Shown here piece by piece: positions 15,403 to 23,784 of a stretch of 33,924 nt of DNA. The stretch spans positions 1 to 33,924 of the forward strand of contig JAIBAH010000041.1 of the NCBI GenBank assembly GCA_019695295.1, in the 5' to 3' direction. The first letter of the stretch is position 1. Each line of letters starts with the position of its first letter. Below the pieces are notes generated by a model that saw nothing but the letters and a program-made list of their open reading frames with translations, was not told where the DNA came from and made no database searches. This DNA is from Bacteroidia bacterium. Its GTDB lineage: Bacteria; Bacteroidota; Bacteroidia; J057. A program made the position numbers and the translations under genes.

Positions 15403-17550
15403 TTATCGCACAATCAAAGACTGAACCATGGATTCTTTTTCATTGTTCAGGTGGATAAAATACATTCCGGAAGCAAGCATAGTAAGATCAACTTTCCAGT
15501 CATTCTGCCCTTCCTGATAAATCCATGAAACGGTTTGTACTGCTTTCCCCGTAACGTCTGTCATATCCATTGTCAGTTTTCCGTTTTCATTGGCAAACAA
15601 CTGAATATTCAGCGTTCCATTGGCCGGGTTAGGATATATACTGACAGATTGATTCAGGTTAAAAGAAGGAGTAAGGGAAACCGTTGTAGGGATTGCCGTT
15701 ACGTTAATATTATCGAGGTAAAGGTTGTTTTCATATCCTGAGATATTCCGGAACCTGATTTTAGCACTTGGCGCATTCCCGTAAGCCGAGAGATTTACGA
15801 TTTTATGCTTCCAGTTATGAAGCGTAGGCACAAAAGGAGAAGTAATGGCATTTCCCGTTTGAAGTGCACTGCCGGCCATGTCCACAATTTTGTCATAGGT
15901 GAAACCACAATCAGTAGAAATCAGTACTTCTAATGTATCAGATGCTCCAAGCGTATAAGGCGCATAAGCCCAGTCAAACTGAAGCTGAGGAGTCTGATAA
16001 TTGCTGAAATCGAAATCAGGGAGTTGTAATTCATCCTGTGCACCGGCTGAATTATTATTGATATTTCTGATTTTGGTGGACTGAGAGCCAAGTGCAGCGG
16101 CATTTGTAGCAAGTTCCCAGGTAATTCCGTTATCAGGATTGGAGATTACGATATTATTGGGAGGGAAAACCGCCGATTCAAAATCTACGAAATAGGGGAG
16201 AGGGGTACCGCCAAGCGTTAGTACAAAAAATGTCTGACTCAGGCTGTTGTTTCCGGTTACCGCATCAGGGCTTCCGTTGGAAGAAACTACCGTAAAGGTA
16301 ATTGTATGAGAACCCGGAGTAGTAGTCAGGAAAGGAAGGGTAATAATATCCGTTTCCAGAGAGTCAAGACTTCCACTCCAGCTATAGGTTACCGGAGTAC
16401 CTCCATCAATACTATACTCAATGACTGCGGTAGTAAGCGTTACATTTCCAACATTCGTAAGGGTGAATACGGGGGTTACTTTGCTGCTACAGGCAGTATC
16501 TACAGGAGAAGTAATAGACTGTATTCCGGCATCTACGAATATGGGAGGAGGAGGAAGCGTACAATTGGTCGCAGCAGAATTCAGCAGACTCTCTCTGTCC
16601 CCGCCCGGATCAAACAAAGCCCTTGCCACAGATTTCTGTCCATTGGTAAACATCACAAGGCAGGGGTCATCACAATAATCCATATAATTATAAAACATCA
16701 CTCCGGGGGCCGATGTCTGACAGGCATCAAGCAACGGAAAGGTAGGACATCCAAAATTCTGATTTTCCTGTGCCGGAGTATCCGCTATCCCGTCATCAGG
16801 CGTACAGCCCGGAGCGTCACCCCAGATATGACGAAGTCCCAGCCAGTGACCAATCTCGTGCGGTGCAGTACGACCCAAAGCATACTGAGGAATAAGCCCC
16901 GGGTTCTGACTGCCAAAACAGTTGTACCCAATCACAACTCCGTCAGTTGCTGCCGGTCCTCCCGGAAACTGTGCATATCCCAGTAATCCTCCGCCTAAAT
17001 CCCCTACCCAGATATTCAGGTAATCTCCGGTTGGCCATGCGTCAACCCCGCCTGCTGCTGTAGATTTAATATCATCATTCGTCGAAAAAGAAGGAACGGT
17101 CGTTTTGGTATGAACCAACCCCGTTGTAGGATTTCCCTGCGGATCTCTTGCGGCAAGACAAAACTCAATTTCAAAATCAGACGCAATATTTGTCCATGCT
17201 GCGGGAATCAGCGTTTTATCTGCATTGAGCAGACGAAAATCTTTATTCATAGAATCAATCTGTGAAAGCACATCCGTCATCGTGATGGAGTCTGTAGCAT
17301 CCTTATAAACATTATGAACGACAACCGGGATAATGATTACCTGACTGGTCGTTCTCATCGGACGGGAAGAAATATCTTTCATTTTCTTCTCAAATGCTTC
17401 AGTATGCGCTCTGAAAGAGGGGTTTTCGTTCATCAAACGCTGATTATACTCCATCGTTCCACATACTTTTTTGAGTCGTTCCTGACCCATAAGCAGTATC
17501 GGAATATTCAGAATCATCGTTAAAAATAAAAAGTAAAATATTTTTTTCAT
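15403..17550 (-). CDS. T9SS-exported pappalysin-like (M43) metalloprotease
   Basis: A 715-residue secreted zinc protease. The signal peptide covers residues 1-22 (ending LLMGQ) and a propeptide follows. The catalytic site is HEIGHWLGLRH (His231, Glu232, His235, His241: HExxHxxGxxH), with the Met-turn in NYMDYCDD (Met290) and several cysteines around it (GCTPDD, FGCP, DACQT), as in M43/pappalysin family enzymes. Next comes a CARDB-like beta domain (about 340-440: VDAGIQSITSPVDTACSS), then a jelly-roll/MAM-like domain (about 450-625: YFVDFESAVFPPNN and later LYLDNINVT). The last ~80 residues are a T9SS type A sorting domain (SIYPNPANGTLNIQL, GMYFIHLNNEKE). It probably degrades extracellular protein. 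It is transcribed alone, with a TACTTTCGCACC promoter-like sequence upstream (minus strand, 17577-17588). Confidence 0.93.
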   Translation of the reverse strand: MKKIFYFLFLTMILNIPILLMGQERLKKVCGTMEYNQRLMNENPSFRAHTEAFEKKMKDISSRPMRTTSQVIIIPVVVHNVYKDATDSITMTDVLSQIDSMNKDFRLLNADKTLIPAAWTNIASDFEIEFCLAARDPQGNPTTGLVHTKTTVPSFSTNDDIKSTAAGGVDAWPTGDYLNIWVGDLGGGLLGYAQFPGGPAATDGVVIGYNCFGSQNPGLIPQYALGRTAPHEIGHWLGLRHIWGDAPGCTPDDGIADTPAQENQNFGCPTFPLLDACQTSAPGVMFYNYMDYCDDPCLVMFTNGQKSVARALFDPGGDRESLLNSAATNCTLPPPPIFVDAGIQSITSPVDTACSSKVTPVFTLTNVGNVTLTTAVIEYSIDGGTPVTYSWSGSLDSLETDIITLPFLTTTPGSHTITFTVVSSNGSPDAVTGNNSLSQTFFVLTLGGTPLPYFVDFESAVFPPNNIVISNPDNGITWELATNAAALGSQSTKIRNINNNSAGAQDELQLPDFDFSNYQTPQLQFDWAYAPYTLGASDTLEVLISTDCGFTYDKIVDMAGSALQTGNAITSPFVPTLHNWKHKIVNLSAYGNAPSAKIRFRNISGYENNLYLDNINVTAIPTTVSLTPSFNLNQSVSIYPNPANGTLNIQLFANENGKLTMDMTDVTGKAVQTVSWIYQEGQNDWKVDLTMLASGMYFIHLNNEKESMVQSLIVR

Positions 17551-17682
17551 GATTACAATAAGGTGTTTAAAATATTGGTGCGAAAGTAAAAAAAATATGA
17601 GATATATCCCTGTTTTTTATAAAAAAGAACAAATAAACAGCATAAAATCTGCCACTTTATTCTTTTTCACATAACGAAATAA

Positions 17683-17716
17683 AATAAAAACAGGCTGCCT
17701 TGTGGAAGCAGCCTGT
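17683..17716 (-). terminator. Terminator of small secreted protein gene
   Basis: On the minus strand ACAGGCTGC and GCAGCCTGT (17708-17716 and 17690-17698) form a perfect 9-bp stem followed by TTTTTATTTT. It lies 26 bases after the stop codon of the gene at 17742. Confidence 0.85.
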
Positions 17717-17741
17717 AAGGGTAGTTTTTTCGTTGACCTTC

Positions 17742-18110
17742 TTAGTGAGATACATAAAAGTTCATAGTAGTATAAGATTTTTCACCTTGAACGTATAAAA
17801 TGTACTTTCCCGAAGGCAAGTCATAAGTAGGTAACTGGAGAGTGTTTTCCGAAGTCGTAATCATTACGGTTTTTTCAATTAACGCTTCTTTATTATTATT
17901 GAGAATGTAAATTTTTGAACGCTGGGATTTGGACGCTTTCAGGGTAACGCAAAAATTGTCAGAAGCAACTCTGGGAAAACATTCCCCGATGATAATGGCA
18001 TCCTTACTTGCCTTTTTCGGAGTATATGCAGAAGCAATATATCTGTCTGTCTGAGCGAACCCTAAAGTGACAATGAATAAAAAAAATGTGATTAGTAAAG
18101 TTTGTTTCAT
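17742..18110 (-). CDS. Small secreted protein with sorting-domain-like C-terminus
   Basis: A 122-residue exported protein. The start is taken at MKQTLLITFF, which gives a standard signal peptide ending GFAQ; a longer frame to 18176 adds a tail with no signal character. After a short variable region with two cysteines (GECFPR, DNFCVTL), the last ~60 residues form a beta domain: SKIYILNNNKEALIEK, LQLPTYDLPSGKYILYVQG and NFYVSH. This copies the tail half of a T9SS sorting domain (strand, strand, GxYxLxV) but lacks the YPNP entry. It could be a minimal T9SS-exported protein or a stand-alone sorting-like fold. No other family recognised. It has its own terminator. Confidence 0.75.
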   Translation of the reverse strand: MKQTLLITFFLFIVTLGFAQTDRYIASAYTPKKASKDAIIIGECFPRVASDNFCVTLKASKSQRSKIYILNNNKEALIEKTVMITTSENTLQLPTYDLPSGKYILYVQGEKSYTTMNFYVSH

Positions 18111-18359
18111 ATTAATTTCTTTCGTTAGTGATTTGTGATTGATAATTTGATGGTACAAAGTACGGGCATTACGCATTCTTTTCTATGGAAAAGAAGTAGT
18201 ATCTGGTAACTGTAATTTGGATGTTTTTTTGTATTTTATTTGATTTAAATATTTGAATATCAATTTTTTAAATATTGTTTTCAGTAAAAGAAAGTAAACC
18301 GGATTTTAAAATTTCTGATAATATTTTTTCGTTTTTTTTCGTAATACAGGGTTTTTCCC

Positions 18360-18367
18360 TAATTTTG
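18360..18367 (+). promoter_or_regulatory. -7 element upstream of lipoprotein gene
   Basis: TAATTTTG is an exact TAnnTTTG match, 33 bases before the ATG at 18401. The upstream TTTG element is not clear. Confidence 0.4.
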
Positions 18368-18400
18368 AGAAAATATTTTAATTTATAATTTTTATATAAT

Positions 18401-18841
18401 ATGAGAGTTTTTACTTTTTTATCAGTATTTGTACTGATGATTTTATTATCAGGATGTACAAAAAATCCGGAAAAAATCCTTCCTGCCGGAGAGGCGAAGT
18501 GGAAAGTGAGCGGTCATGTCAGAACAGAAATTAATCAGACCGGCTCAGGGACTACAATTGTGGAATATGACAGGGGAGGCTCTGCATTTATCAGCGATAA
18601 CGAAAATCAGAAAATGATTTTTCTCACTAACGGAAATGTCGCTGAATCCTATACTTTTACTGCCGATGAAAAAAAAGTAAGACTTGTAAATATGGCTACG
18701 AAAATCGTTGCCTATTACGATGTAGTAGAAACCACCTACAGCTCGCAAAAATGGCACGGGGACAATACCCTGAATCAGATTTCAGGAGGCGTCGCTCAGT
18801 CTATTCATACAATCGACGATATTATTCTTACCCGGGAATAA
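18401..18841 (+). CDS. Putative lipoprotein, unknown function
   Basis: A 146-residue lipoprotein precursor with a lipobox ILLSGC (Cys19). The mature part is a small beta-rich domain: WKVSGHVRTEINQTG, TTIVEYDRGGSAFISDNENQ, SYTFTADEKKVRLVN, YYDVVETTYSSQKWHGD. This looks like a lipocalin-like or META/DUF-type small barrel common among Bacteroidota lipoproteins, but no family can be named. The cluster of aromatics in the second half would suit a ligand-binding or packing core. It is transcribed alone and ends in a hairpin shared with pckA. Confidence 0.75.
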   Translation: MRVFTFLSVFVLMILLSGCTKNPEKILPAGEAKWKVSGHVRTEINQTGSGTTIVEYDRGGSAFISDNENQKMIFLTNGNVAESYTFTADEKKVRLVNMATKIVAYYDVVETTYSSQKWHGDNTLNQISGGVAQSIHTIDDIILTRE

Positions 18842-18877
18842 TATACCAGTTTTATATTTTCAACTGATTATAAAAAA

Positions 18878-18907
18878 AAATAACTTCCCCGCAAAGGGAA
18901 GTTATTT
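18878..18907. terminator. Terminator shared by lipoprotein gene and pckA
   Basis: AAATAACTTCCC (18878-18889) and GGGAAGTTATTT (18896-18907) form a perfect 12-bp stem with a 6-base loop. The minus strand continues into a run of T, making it a strong terminator for pckA; the + strand T run is short. Confidence 0.88.
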
Positions 18908-18930
18908 CGTTTCAATATAATTCTAACACA

Positions 18931-20550
18931 TTATTTAACCAACACTTTTGGCGCAGCATTTTTGGTTTCTTCATCTGCAATCGCCTCAAACTGAGCGAAG
19001 TTTTTCACGAAAGCTTCTGCAAGGCTGTTGAGTTTGCTGTCATACTCGGATTTGTTTGCCCAGGTATTTTTAGGATTTAATACTTCGCTGGGTACACCCG
19101 GAACTTCTTTTGGAATGCTGAATCCAAAAATCGGAAACTCTTCGAAATCCACTTTACTCAATTTGCCGGAAAGGGCTGCGGTAATCATGGCACGGGTATA
19201 GGATAATTTCATACGGCTACCCACTCCGTAAGCTCCGCCTGTCCACCCTGTATTGATTAACCATACATTGGTTCTGTACTGACGGATTTTCTTTCCTAAA
19301 AGATTGGCATATTTAGCAGGATGTAAAGGAAGGAAAGGTGCGCCAAAACAAGTTGAGAATGTTTTCTGAGGCTCAGTCACTCCTTTTTCAGTACCTGCCA
19401 CTTTTGCCGTATAACCCGAAATAAACTGATACTTAGCCTGACCTGCACTTAACTTGGAAATCGGAGGTAATACTCCGGAAGCATCACAGGTAAGGAAGAA
19501 GATATTTTTAGGAATTCCACCCATAGAAGGCTCTACTGCTCCCGGGATGAAATGAATCGGATAAGCTACACGCGTATTTTCGGTAAGGCTCTTGTCGGTA
19601 AAGTCGATGGAGCGGGTATTGGGATAGAAAGTAGTATTTTCCACCAATGCACCATGCTTGATTGCTTCCCAGATTTGAGGTTCTTTTTCTTTGGTAAGGT
19701 CAATACATTTTGCATAGCAACCTCCTTCTACATTGAATACTCCTTTGGAAGTCCAGCCATGCTCATCGTCTCCGATAAGGTTACGCTCAGGGTCTGCGGA
19801 CAAGGTAGTTTTTCCGGTACCGGAAAGTCCGAAGAATAAAGCTACATCCCCTTTCTTGCCGATATTGGAAGAGCAGTGCATAGAAAGTACATTCTTAAGT
19901 GGTAATACATAGTTCATTACCGTAAAAATTCCTTTTTTAATCTCTCCGGTATAAGCACTTCCGCCGATAAGAATGATTTTACGGGTAAAATCAATGATGG
20001 AGAAATTATGGTGCTTGGTTCCGTCAATTTCCGGAATTGCATGAAACTCAGGCGCTGCCAGAATGGTCCAGTCAGGCTGGAAGTTTTCGAGGTCTTCCTG
20101 AGAAGGGCGGATAAATAAATTGTTGGCAAATAAATTCTGCCATGGAATAGTATTGATTACACGAACATTAAGGCGGAACGAAGGATCAGCACCTGCGTAA
20201 AGGTCTCTTACAAATAACTCACGGTTTTGTAAAAAAGCAGTTACACGACGGAATAATGCGTCAAATTTTGCAGGCTCAAACGGGTTATTGAATTTTCCAC
20301 CCTGATCAGCCCACCAAACTCTCGGCTTGGTATTTGCGTCTTTTACCGTGAACTTGTCTCCGGGAGAACGTCCTTTGAACTCGCCCGTGTCCACGCATAA
20401 TGCACCGCTGTCTGCCAGTACACCCATTCCTCTTTTGATGGTTTCTTCTACCAATTCTGCTGGAGAAAGGTTCCAGTACTGAGTCAACGTATTGGTAAGC
20501 CCTACGGATTCAAGACCGGAAATGTTGGATTTGATACCCTTAATGTTCAT
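18931..20550 (-). CDS. pckA: Phosphoenolpyruvate carboxykinase (ATP)
   Basis: Converts oxaloacetate and ATP to phosphoenolpyruvate, CO2 and ADP, the first committed step of gluconeogenesis; cytoplasmic. The 539-residue protein (from MNIKGIKSNI) has the ATP-type signatures: GEFKGRSPGDKFTV near residue 60, ALFFGLSGTGKTTLSADP (P-loop 241-249), LIGDDEHGW (metal-binding Asp pair, 261-262) and NTGWTGGAYGVGSRM late. Length and motifs match the ATP-dependent rather than GTP-dependent family. A Met 14 codons upstream (20592) would leave about 15 bases of leader; MNIKG gives about 57 and starts closer to the family. A perfect promoter lies at 20611-20641 and a strong terminator follows the stop. Substrate for glucose and KDO/PEP pathways would come from this reaction when the cell uses amino acids. 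Confidence 0.97.
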   Translation of the reverse strand: MNIKGIKSNISGLESVGLTNTLTQYWNLSPAELVEETIKRGMGVLADSGALCVDTGEFKGRSPGDKFTVKDANTKPRVWWADQGGKFNNPFEPAKFDALFRRVTAFLQNRELFVRDLYAGADPSFRLNVRVINTIPWQNLFANNLFIRPSQEDLENFQPDWTILAAPEFHAIPEIDGTKHHNFSIIDFTRKIILIGGSAYTGEIKKGIFTVMNYVLPLKNVLSMHCSSNIGKKGDVALFFGLSGTGKTTLSADPERNLIGDDEHGWTSKGVFNVEGGCYAKCIDLTKEKEPQIWEAIKHGALVENTTFYPNTRSIDFTDKSLTENTRVAYPIHFIPGAVEPSMGGIPKNIFFLTCDASGVLPPISKLSAGQAKYQFISGYTAKVAGTEKGVTEPQKTFSTCFGAPFLPLHPAKYANLLGKKIRQYRTNVWLINTGWTGGAYGVGSRMKLSYTRAMITAALSGKLSKVDFEEFPIFGFSIPKEVPGVPSEVLNPKNTWANKSEYDSKLNSLAEAFVKNFAQFEAIADEETKNAAPKVLVK

Positions 20551-20610
20551 ACTAATTGTGTAATTCTTTATTTGATAAAATGATATAAACAAAATTTTCT
20601 AAATCGGGTG

Positions 20611-20641
20611 CAAAGGTAAAACAACCTTTGCAAACCACAAA
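20611..20641 (-). promoter_or_regulatory. pckA promoter, perfect consensus
   Basis: On the minus strand: TTTG (20638-20641), 19 bases, TACCTTTG (20611-20618), continuing GCACC. Both elements are exact matches. The same 12 bases TACCTTTGCACC occur at the tRNA-Met promoter. Confidence 0.85.
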
Positions 20642-21013
20642 ATCTACGAAAAATAAACTATTATTAATAAAATGTTATAAAATCATCATTTTATTAAAAA
20701 ATCTGTTAAAATAGTGACTTTATTATATACTTTTTACAGTAAAACCTCTGTTTTATTGCATTTTTCTTTTCTTTTTCTAAATGAAAAAAAATATAAAAAA
20801 TATTTGATTCTAATAAAAATCTAATAAAAAATGTGGGGGTTAACGGGGGGAGAAGTGATTTTTTTGAGAAAAAATCAGGGTTTTTGTATGTTGAATGATT
20901 TTCTTTTCTGTACAGACACCAAAATGCTCTCACAGGGAGCCTTCAATACCGGGTTTTTCTGCTGAACCTTTCCCCTGAAAGCCGGACTTATATGGGAATA
21001 TCAAAAAAATGAG

Positions 21014-21021
21014 TATCTTTG
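21014..21021 (+). promoter_or_regulatory. rlmN -7 element
   Basis: TATCTTTG, an exact TAnnTTTG match, followed by GCACTC. There is no good TTTG 19-21 bases upstream. Leader length would be about 55 bases to the ATG at 21080 or about 120 to the GTG at 21146. Confidence 0.5.
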
Positions 21022-21145
21022 CACTCAGAATTTCCTCTCTCTGAAAAGACTATTTGCCAAAAGGCTGCAACGGGTAATTATGATTGCAGAACCGGCGGAT
21101 TATTTCAGGCCGGGGATATTATACATTATAATTATAATAACAGGA

Positions 21146-22192
21146 GTGAAGAATATCAGGACATACTCTGAAGCGGAACTAAAAACAGCCTTACTCGAAA
21201 TGGGGGAAAAACCCTACCGGAGCAAGCAGATTTTTGAATGGCTGTGGGCAAAACATATACTGGATTTTGATGAAATGCAAAACCTCAGCAAATCCCTCCG
21301 GAACCAACTCAAGGAAACCTTCGAAACCCAGCCTATTCTCGTACATTCTGTAAGGCAAAGCTCTGACAAAACCCGGAAGTATATTTTTCGCCTTCATGAC
21401 GGACATCTCGTGGAAGGTGTACTGATTCCTACCGCCACCCGCGTTACTGCCTGTGTGTCTTCTCAGGCCGGCTGCTCACTTACCTGTAAATTTTGTGCTA
21501 CCGGATACCTCGACCTGAAGAGGAACCTGCACCACTTCGAAATCTATGATCAGGTTCAGATTCTGAATAAGGAAGCCATCCTTCACTATGGCAAACCGCT
21601 GACCAATATCGTGTACATGGGAATGGGTGAGCCCCTTCTCAATTACCGTAATGTACTGCAATCCATCGAAAGGGTGACTCACCCCGAAGCAATGGGAATG
21701 TCCCCAAGGAGAATTACCGTTTCCACAGCAGGTATCGCCAAAATGATTAAAAAACTCGGAGATGACGATGTCAAATTTGAGTTTGCGCTTTCGCTTCATG
21801 CGGCTAATGATGAAAAACGAAATAAAATCATGCCTATTAACGAGCATAATAACCTCGAAGTCCTGACAGAAGCCCTCAACTATTTCTATGACAAAACCGG
21901 AACCCGTACTACCTTCGAATATATAATCTTCAAGGACTTCAACGATACCCCTCAGGACGCTCTCGAACTGGCCGCACTTTCCCGTAAAGTACCCTCCAAA
22001 ATCAACATCATTGAATACAATCCGATTACCGAAGCCGACTTTGTCAATACTACCCAAAAAAGAATGGATGAGTTTGTCAGGGTGCTGGAAAATAAAGGAT
22101 TAATTGTAAACGTAAGAAGAAGCAGGGGAAGAGATGTGGACGGTGCCTGCGGCCAACTTGCATTAAAAACAGAAAAAAACGAAAAAATGTAA
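21146..22192 (+). CDS. rlmN: 23S rRNA A2503 / tRNA A37 C2-methyltransferase
   Basis: A radical-SAM enzyme that methylates C2 of A2503 in 23S rRNA and A37 in some tRNAs. The 348-residue form from GTG begins VKNIRTYSEAELKTALLEMG, where family members normally begin. It is preceded by AGGA. The frame stays open to an ATG at 21080, which would add 22 residues including a run of isoleucines (YIIIIIT), unlike other RlmN proteins. Motifs: EKPYRSKQIFEWLW, the [4Fe-4S] motif CSLTCKFC (Cys110, 114, 117), GMGEPLLNY (SAM binding), RITVSTAGI, and the resolving cysteine in DGACGQL (Cys335). Cys117 (in the FCATG stretch) is also typical. It is a stand-alone housekeeping gene. Confidence 0.95.
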   Translation: MKNIRTYSEAELKTALLEMGEKPYRSKQIFEWLWAKHILDFDEMQNLSKSLRNQLKETFETQPILVHSVRQSSDKTRKYIFRLHDGHLVEGVLIPTATRVTACVSSQAGCSLTCKFCATGYLDLKRNLHHFEIYDQVQILNKEAILHYGKPLTNIVYMGMGEPLLNYRNVLQSIERVTHPEAMGMSPRRITVSTAGIAKMIKKLGDDDVKFEFALSLHAANDEKRNKIMPINEHNNLEVLTEALNYFYDKTGTRTTFEYIIFKDFNDTPQDALELAALSRKVPSKINIIEYNPITEADFVNTTQKRMDEFVRVLENKGLIVNVRRSRGRDVDGACGQLALKTEKNEKM

Positions 22193-22253
22193 CTTTTACC
22201 CGCATTTTATAGTAAAATACAAAAAAAAATTTTCAAAATACAAATAGACTTAT

Positions 22254-22261
22254 TACTTTTG
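22254..22261 (+). promoter_or_regulatory. -7 element of LRR gene
   Basis: TACTTTTG, an exact TAnnTTTG match, 23 bases before the ATG at 22285. Confidence 0.5.
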
Positions 22262-22284
22262 GCAAAAATTGTAAATCATCAAAT

Positions 22285-22848
22285 ATGAAAAAGGGAATAT
22301 TATTATTATTTGCATTAATCTCATTGTTTTCTGTTCAGGTAGCTTTTGCGCAGCCTTCAGGAGATCAGGAAGTGGTTATGCCGGAAGAGCCACTATTAAA
22401 TCCAATGCAGCTTCAGAGAGAAAAAACCTATTATTCTCTGGAAGAAGCCCTGCAAAATCCGGAAAAAGTATATAAACTGAATCTCAGTAATCAAAAACTG
22501 AAGTCCATTCCTTCAGAAATTTTCTTCCTTACCAATTTACAGTGGCTGGATTTGAGTGAAAACAAAATCCAGATTGTACCTGCTGAAATCGGAAACCTGA
22601 AAAGACTTCAATATCTGAATTTCTTTGATAATAAAATCAAATTATTGCCGGCAGAAATGCAGGAACTGGGAAATCTGCATACTTTATATGCCGCTGAAAA
22701 CCGCCTTACGGAAATCCCTGCATGGGTTGGCGGAATGGGTAAATTAAGAACCTTTAATTTTTCCTACAACAGAATTACCCGCGTGGAAGCTGAAAGAGCT
22801 CAGAACGCCCTGCATAAAAGCAATGCAGACCACGGATTCAAAAATTAA
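22285..22848 (+). CDS. Exported leucine-rich-repeat protein
   Basis: A 187-residue exported protein with a signal peptide ending VAFAQP (residue ~23). From about residue 60 it carries four to five leucine-rich repeats of 23 residues, of the form LxxLxLSxNxIxxxPxEIGNL: KLNLSNQKLKSIPSEIFFL, LQWLDLSENKIQIVPAEIG, LQYLNFFDNKIKLLPAEMQ, LHTLYAAENRLTEIPAWVG, LRTFNFSYNRIT. Such repeats form a curved protein-binding surface. It has no T9SS domain or lipobox, so it probably stays in the periplasm. The first half (24-55) is an unstructured Glu/Pro stretch. The small repeat number points to an accessory binding role; the partner is unknown. A terminator follows. Confidence 0.9.
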   Translation: MKKGILLLFALISLFSVQVAFAQPSGDQEVVMPEEPLLNPMQLQREKTYYSLEEALQNPEKVYKLNLSNQKLKSIPSEIFFLTNLQWLDLSENKIQIVPAEIGNLKRLQYLNFFDNKIKLLPAEMQELGNLHTLYAAENRLTEIPAWVGGMGKLRTFNFSYNRITRVEAERAQNALHKSNADHGFKN

Positions 22849-22871
22849 TTTCCTGAAAATACGTTCTAAAA

Positions 22872-22901
22872 AGCCTTCCTTCATACAAGGAGGGTTTTTT
22901 T
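22872..22901 (+). terminator. Terminator of LRR gene
   Basis: CCTTCCTT and AAGGAGGG around a 5-base loop (one mismatch), followed by seven T. Confidence 0.8.
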
Positions 22902-23015
22902 ATGCAATTTTTTAAAAAAAAGTAAAAAAATATTGTTTTCGTGCAGCGTTTTCCTTTAATTTTTACGTCTTATGATAAAAAACGCGAAAAAATTCTTTTT
23001 TTCTGAAAAAATATA

Positions 23016-23023
23016 TAATTTTG
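23016..23023 (+). promoter_or_regulatory. -7 element with long leader, EGF-like gene
   Basis: TAATTTTG (exact TAnnTTTG) followed by GCAGCC. The start codon is about 160 bases further on, so if this promoter is used the mRNA has an unusually long, A+T-rich leader ending in AAATCAAACA before the ATG. Confidence 0.45.
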
Positions 23024-23186
23024 CAGCCCGAAAAAGAGTTTAATGTGTGATTTTTGAAAGAGTGTTAAGGATATCAGGGAGTATGAATATATACAGAAGA
23101 ATATAATACACTCATTCTTTATTTTCGTTTAAATTTAATTATTTAATATTTTATTTTTTGTTCAACAAATTAATTCAAATCAAACA

Positions 23187-23708
23187 ATGAAAAAGTTTTT
23201 TGCTTATTTTGCATTTTGTGTAACGATTATCGTAGGTCTTGCAGTTTCTTCTTGTAGCCAGTGCGGTAACGTAGATTGTGGTACTAACGGTCAGTGTGAC
23301 GAAACAGACGGAAGTTGTCTTTGCGACGCTGGTTATGAATTAGGCGCTACTTCTGGTAAGTGTGATACTGAAACTCGTGCTAAGTTTGTTAGTAGTACAT
23401 GGATAGGAACTGAGGCATGTGGTGCCACTCCGAGTCCTAATGTTCCTTTAACTATTTCAAATGACCCAAGCGATGTAACCAAGGTGAGATTATCAAACTT
23501 CTCAAATGTGGATTGTAATGGAAATCCTGTTGTGGCTACAGCTACTGTTGACGGTAATAACTTAAAGAACTTCACCGCAGATAGTTGTGGTGGTGACTAT
23601 TCTATTACCACCGCATCTGGCGTATTGAGCGGTTCCACTCTTACTCTTACGTATACTGTAGTTATTGGCGGTACTTCTTATACATGTAATGCTACTTATA
23701 CAAAGTAA
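23187..23708 (+). CDS. Lipoprotein with EGF-like domain
   Basis: A 173-residue lipoprotein precursor with lipobox AVSSC (Cys23). Directly after it comes an EGF-like module with six cysteines (26, 31, 37, 44, 46, 59), canonical C-C-C-C-x-C-C spacing and the usual GY before the last cysteine (CLCDAGYELG). A ~110-residue beta domain follows, rich in Thr, Ser and Asn (VPLTISNDPSDVTKVRLSN, LTLTYTVVIGGTSYTC), with its own four cysteines. EGF modules are widespread in animal surface proteins and occur in some Bacteroidota lipoproteins. It is expected on a membrane surface with disulfides formed outside the cytoplasm. The function is unknown. It has a strong terminator. Confidence 0.85.
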   Translation: MKKFFAYFAFCVTIIVGLAVSSCSQCGNVDCGTNGQCDETDGSCLCDAGYELGATSGKCDTETRAKFVSSTWIGTEACGATPSPNVPLTISNDPSDVTKVRLSNFSNVDCNGNPVVATATVDGNNLKNFTADSCGGDYSITTASGVLSGSTLTLTYTVVIGGTSYTCNATYTK

Positions 23709-23736
23709 TTTAAGTAAGGTTTAACGTAAAAAAAAT

Positions 23737-23766
23737 AGGGAGTCTCTGTTGAGATTCCCTTTTTTA
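23737..23766 (+). terminator. Terminator of EGF-like lipoprotein gene
   Basis: AGGGAGTCTC and GAGATTCCCT form a stem with one G-T pair and a TGTT loop, followed by a T run. Confidence 0.85.
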
Positions 23767-23784
23767 TCTTAAAATTTTTGATTG

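Larger units (their letters stand above)
20551..21145. other. pckA-rlmN divergent intergenic region
   Basis: This ~600-base spacer holds the pckA promoter on the left and the rlmN -7 element on the right. The middle (20650-20850) is very A+T-rich, with a short inverted repeat (AATAAAAT and ATTTTATT near 20666-20697). A minus-strand frame at 20706-20933 (75 codons, Phe/Lys-rich low complexity) shows no gene features. Confidence 0.5.

Noticed and set aside
20706-20933. Minus-strand 75-codon frame upstream of pckA
   Set aside because: Low-complexity Phe/Lys/Ile content from A+T-rich spacer DNA, with no start or domain support.
21080-21145. Upstream ATG extension of RlmN
   Set aside because: It adds a hydrophobic isoleucine run not expected in this cytoplasmic enzyme; the GTG at 21146 gives the usual family start. 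Not excluded by sequence alone.
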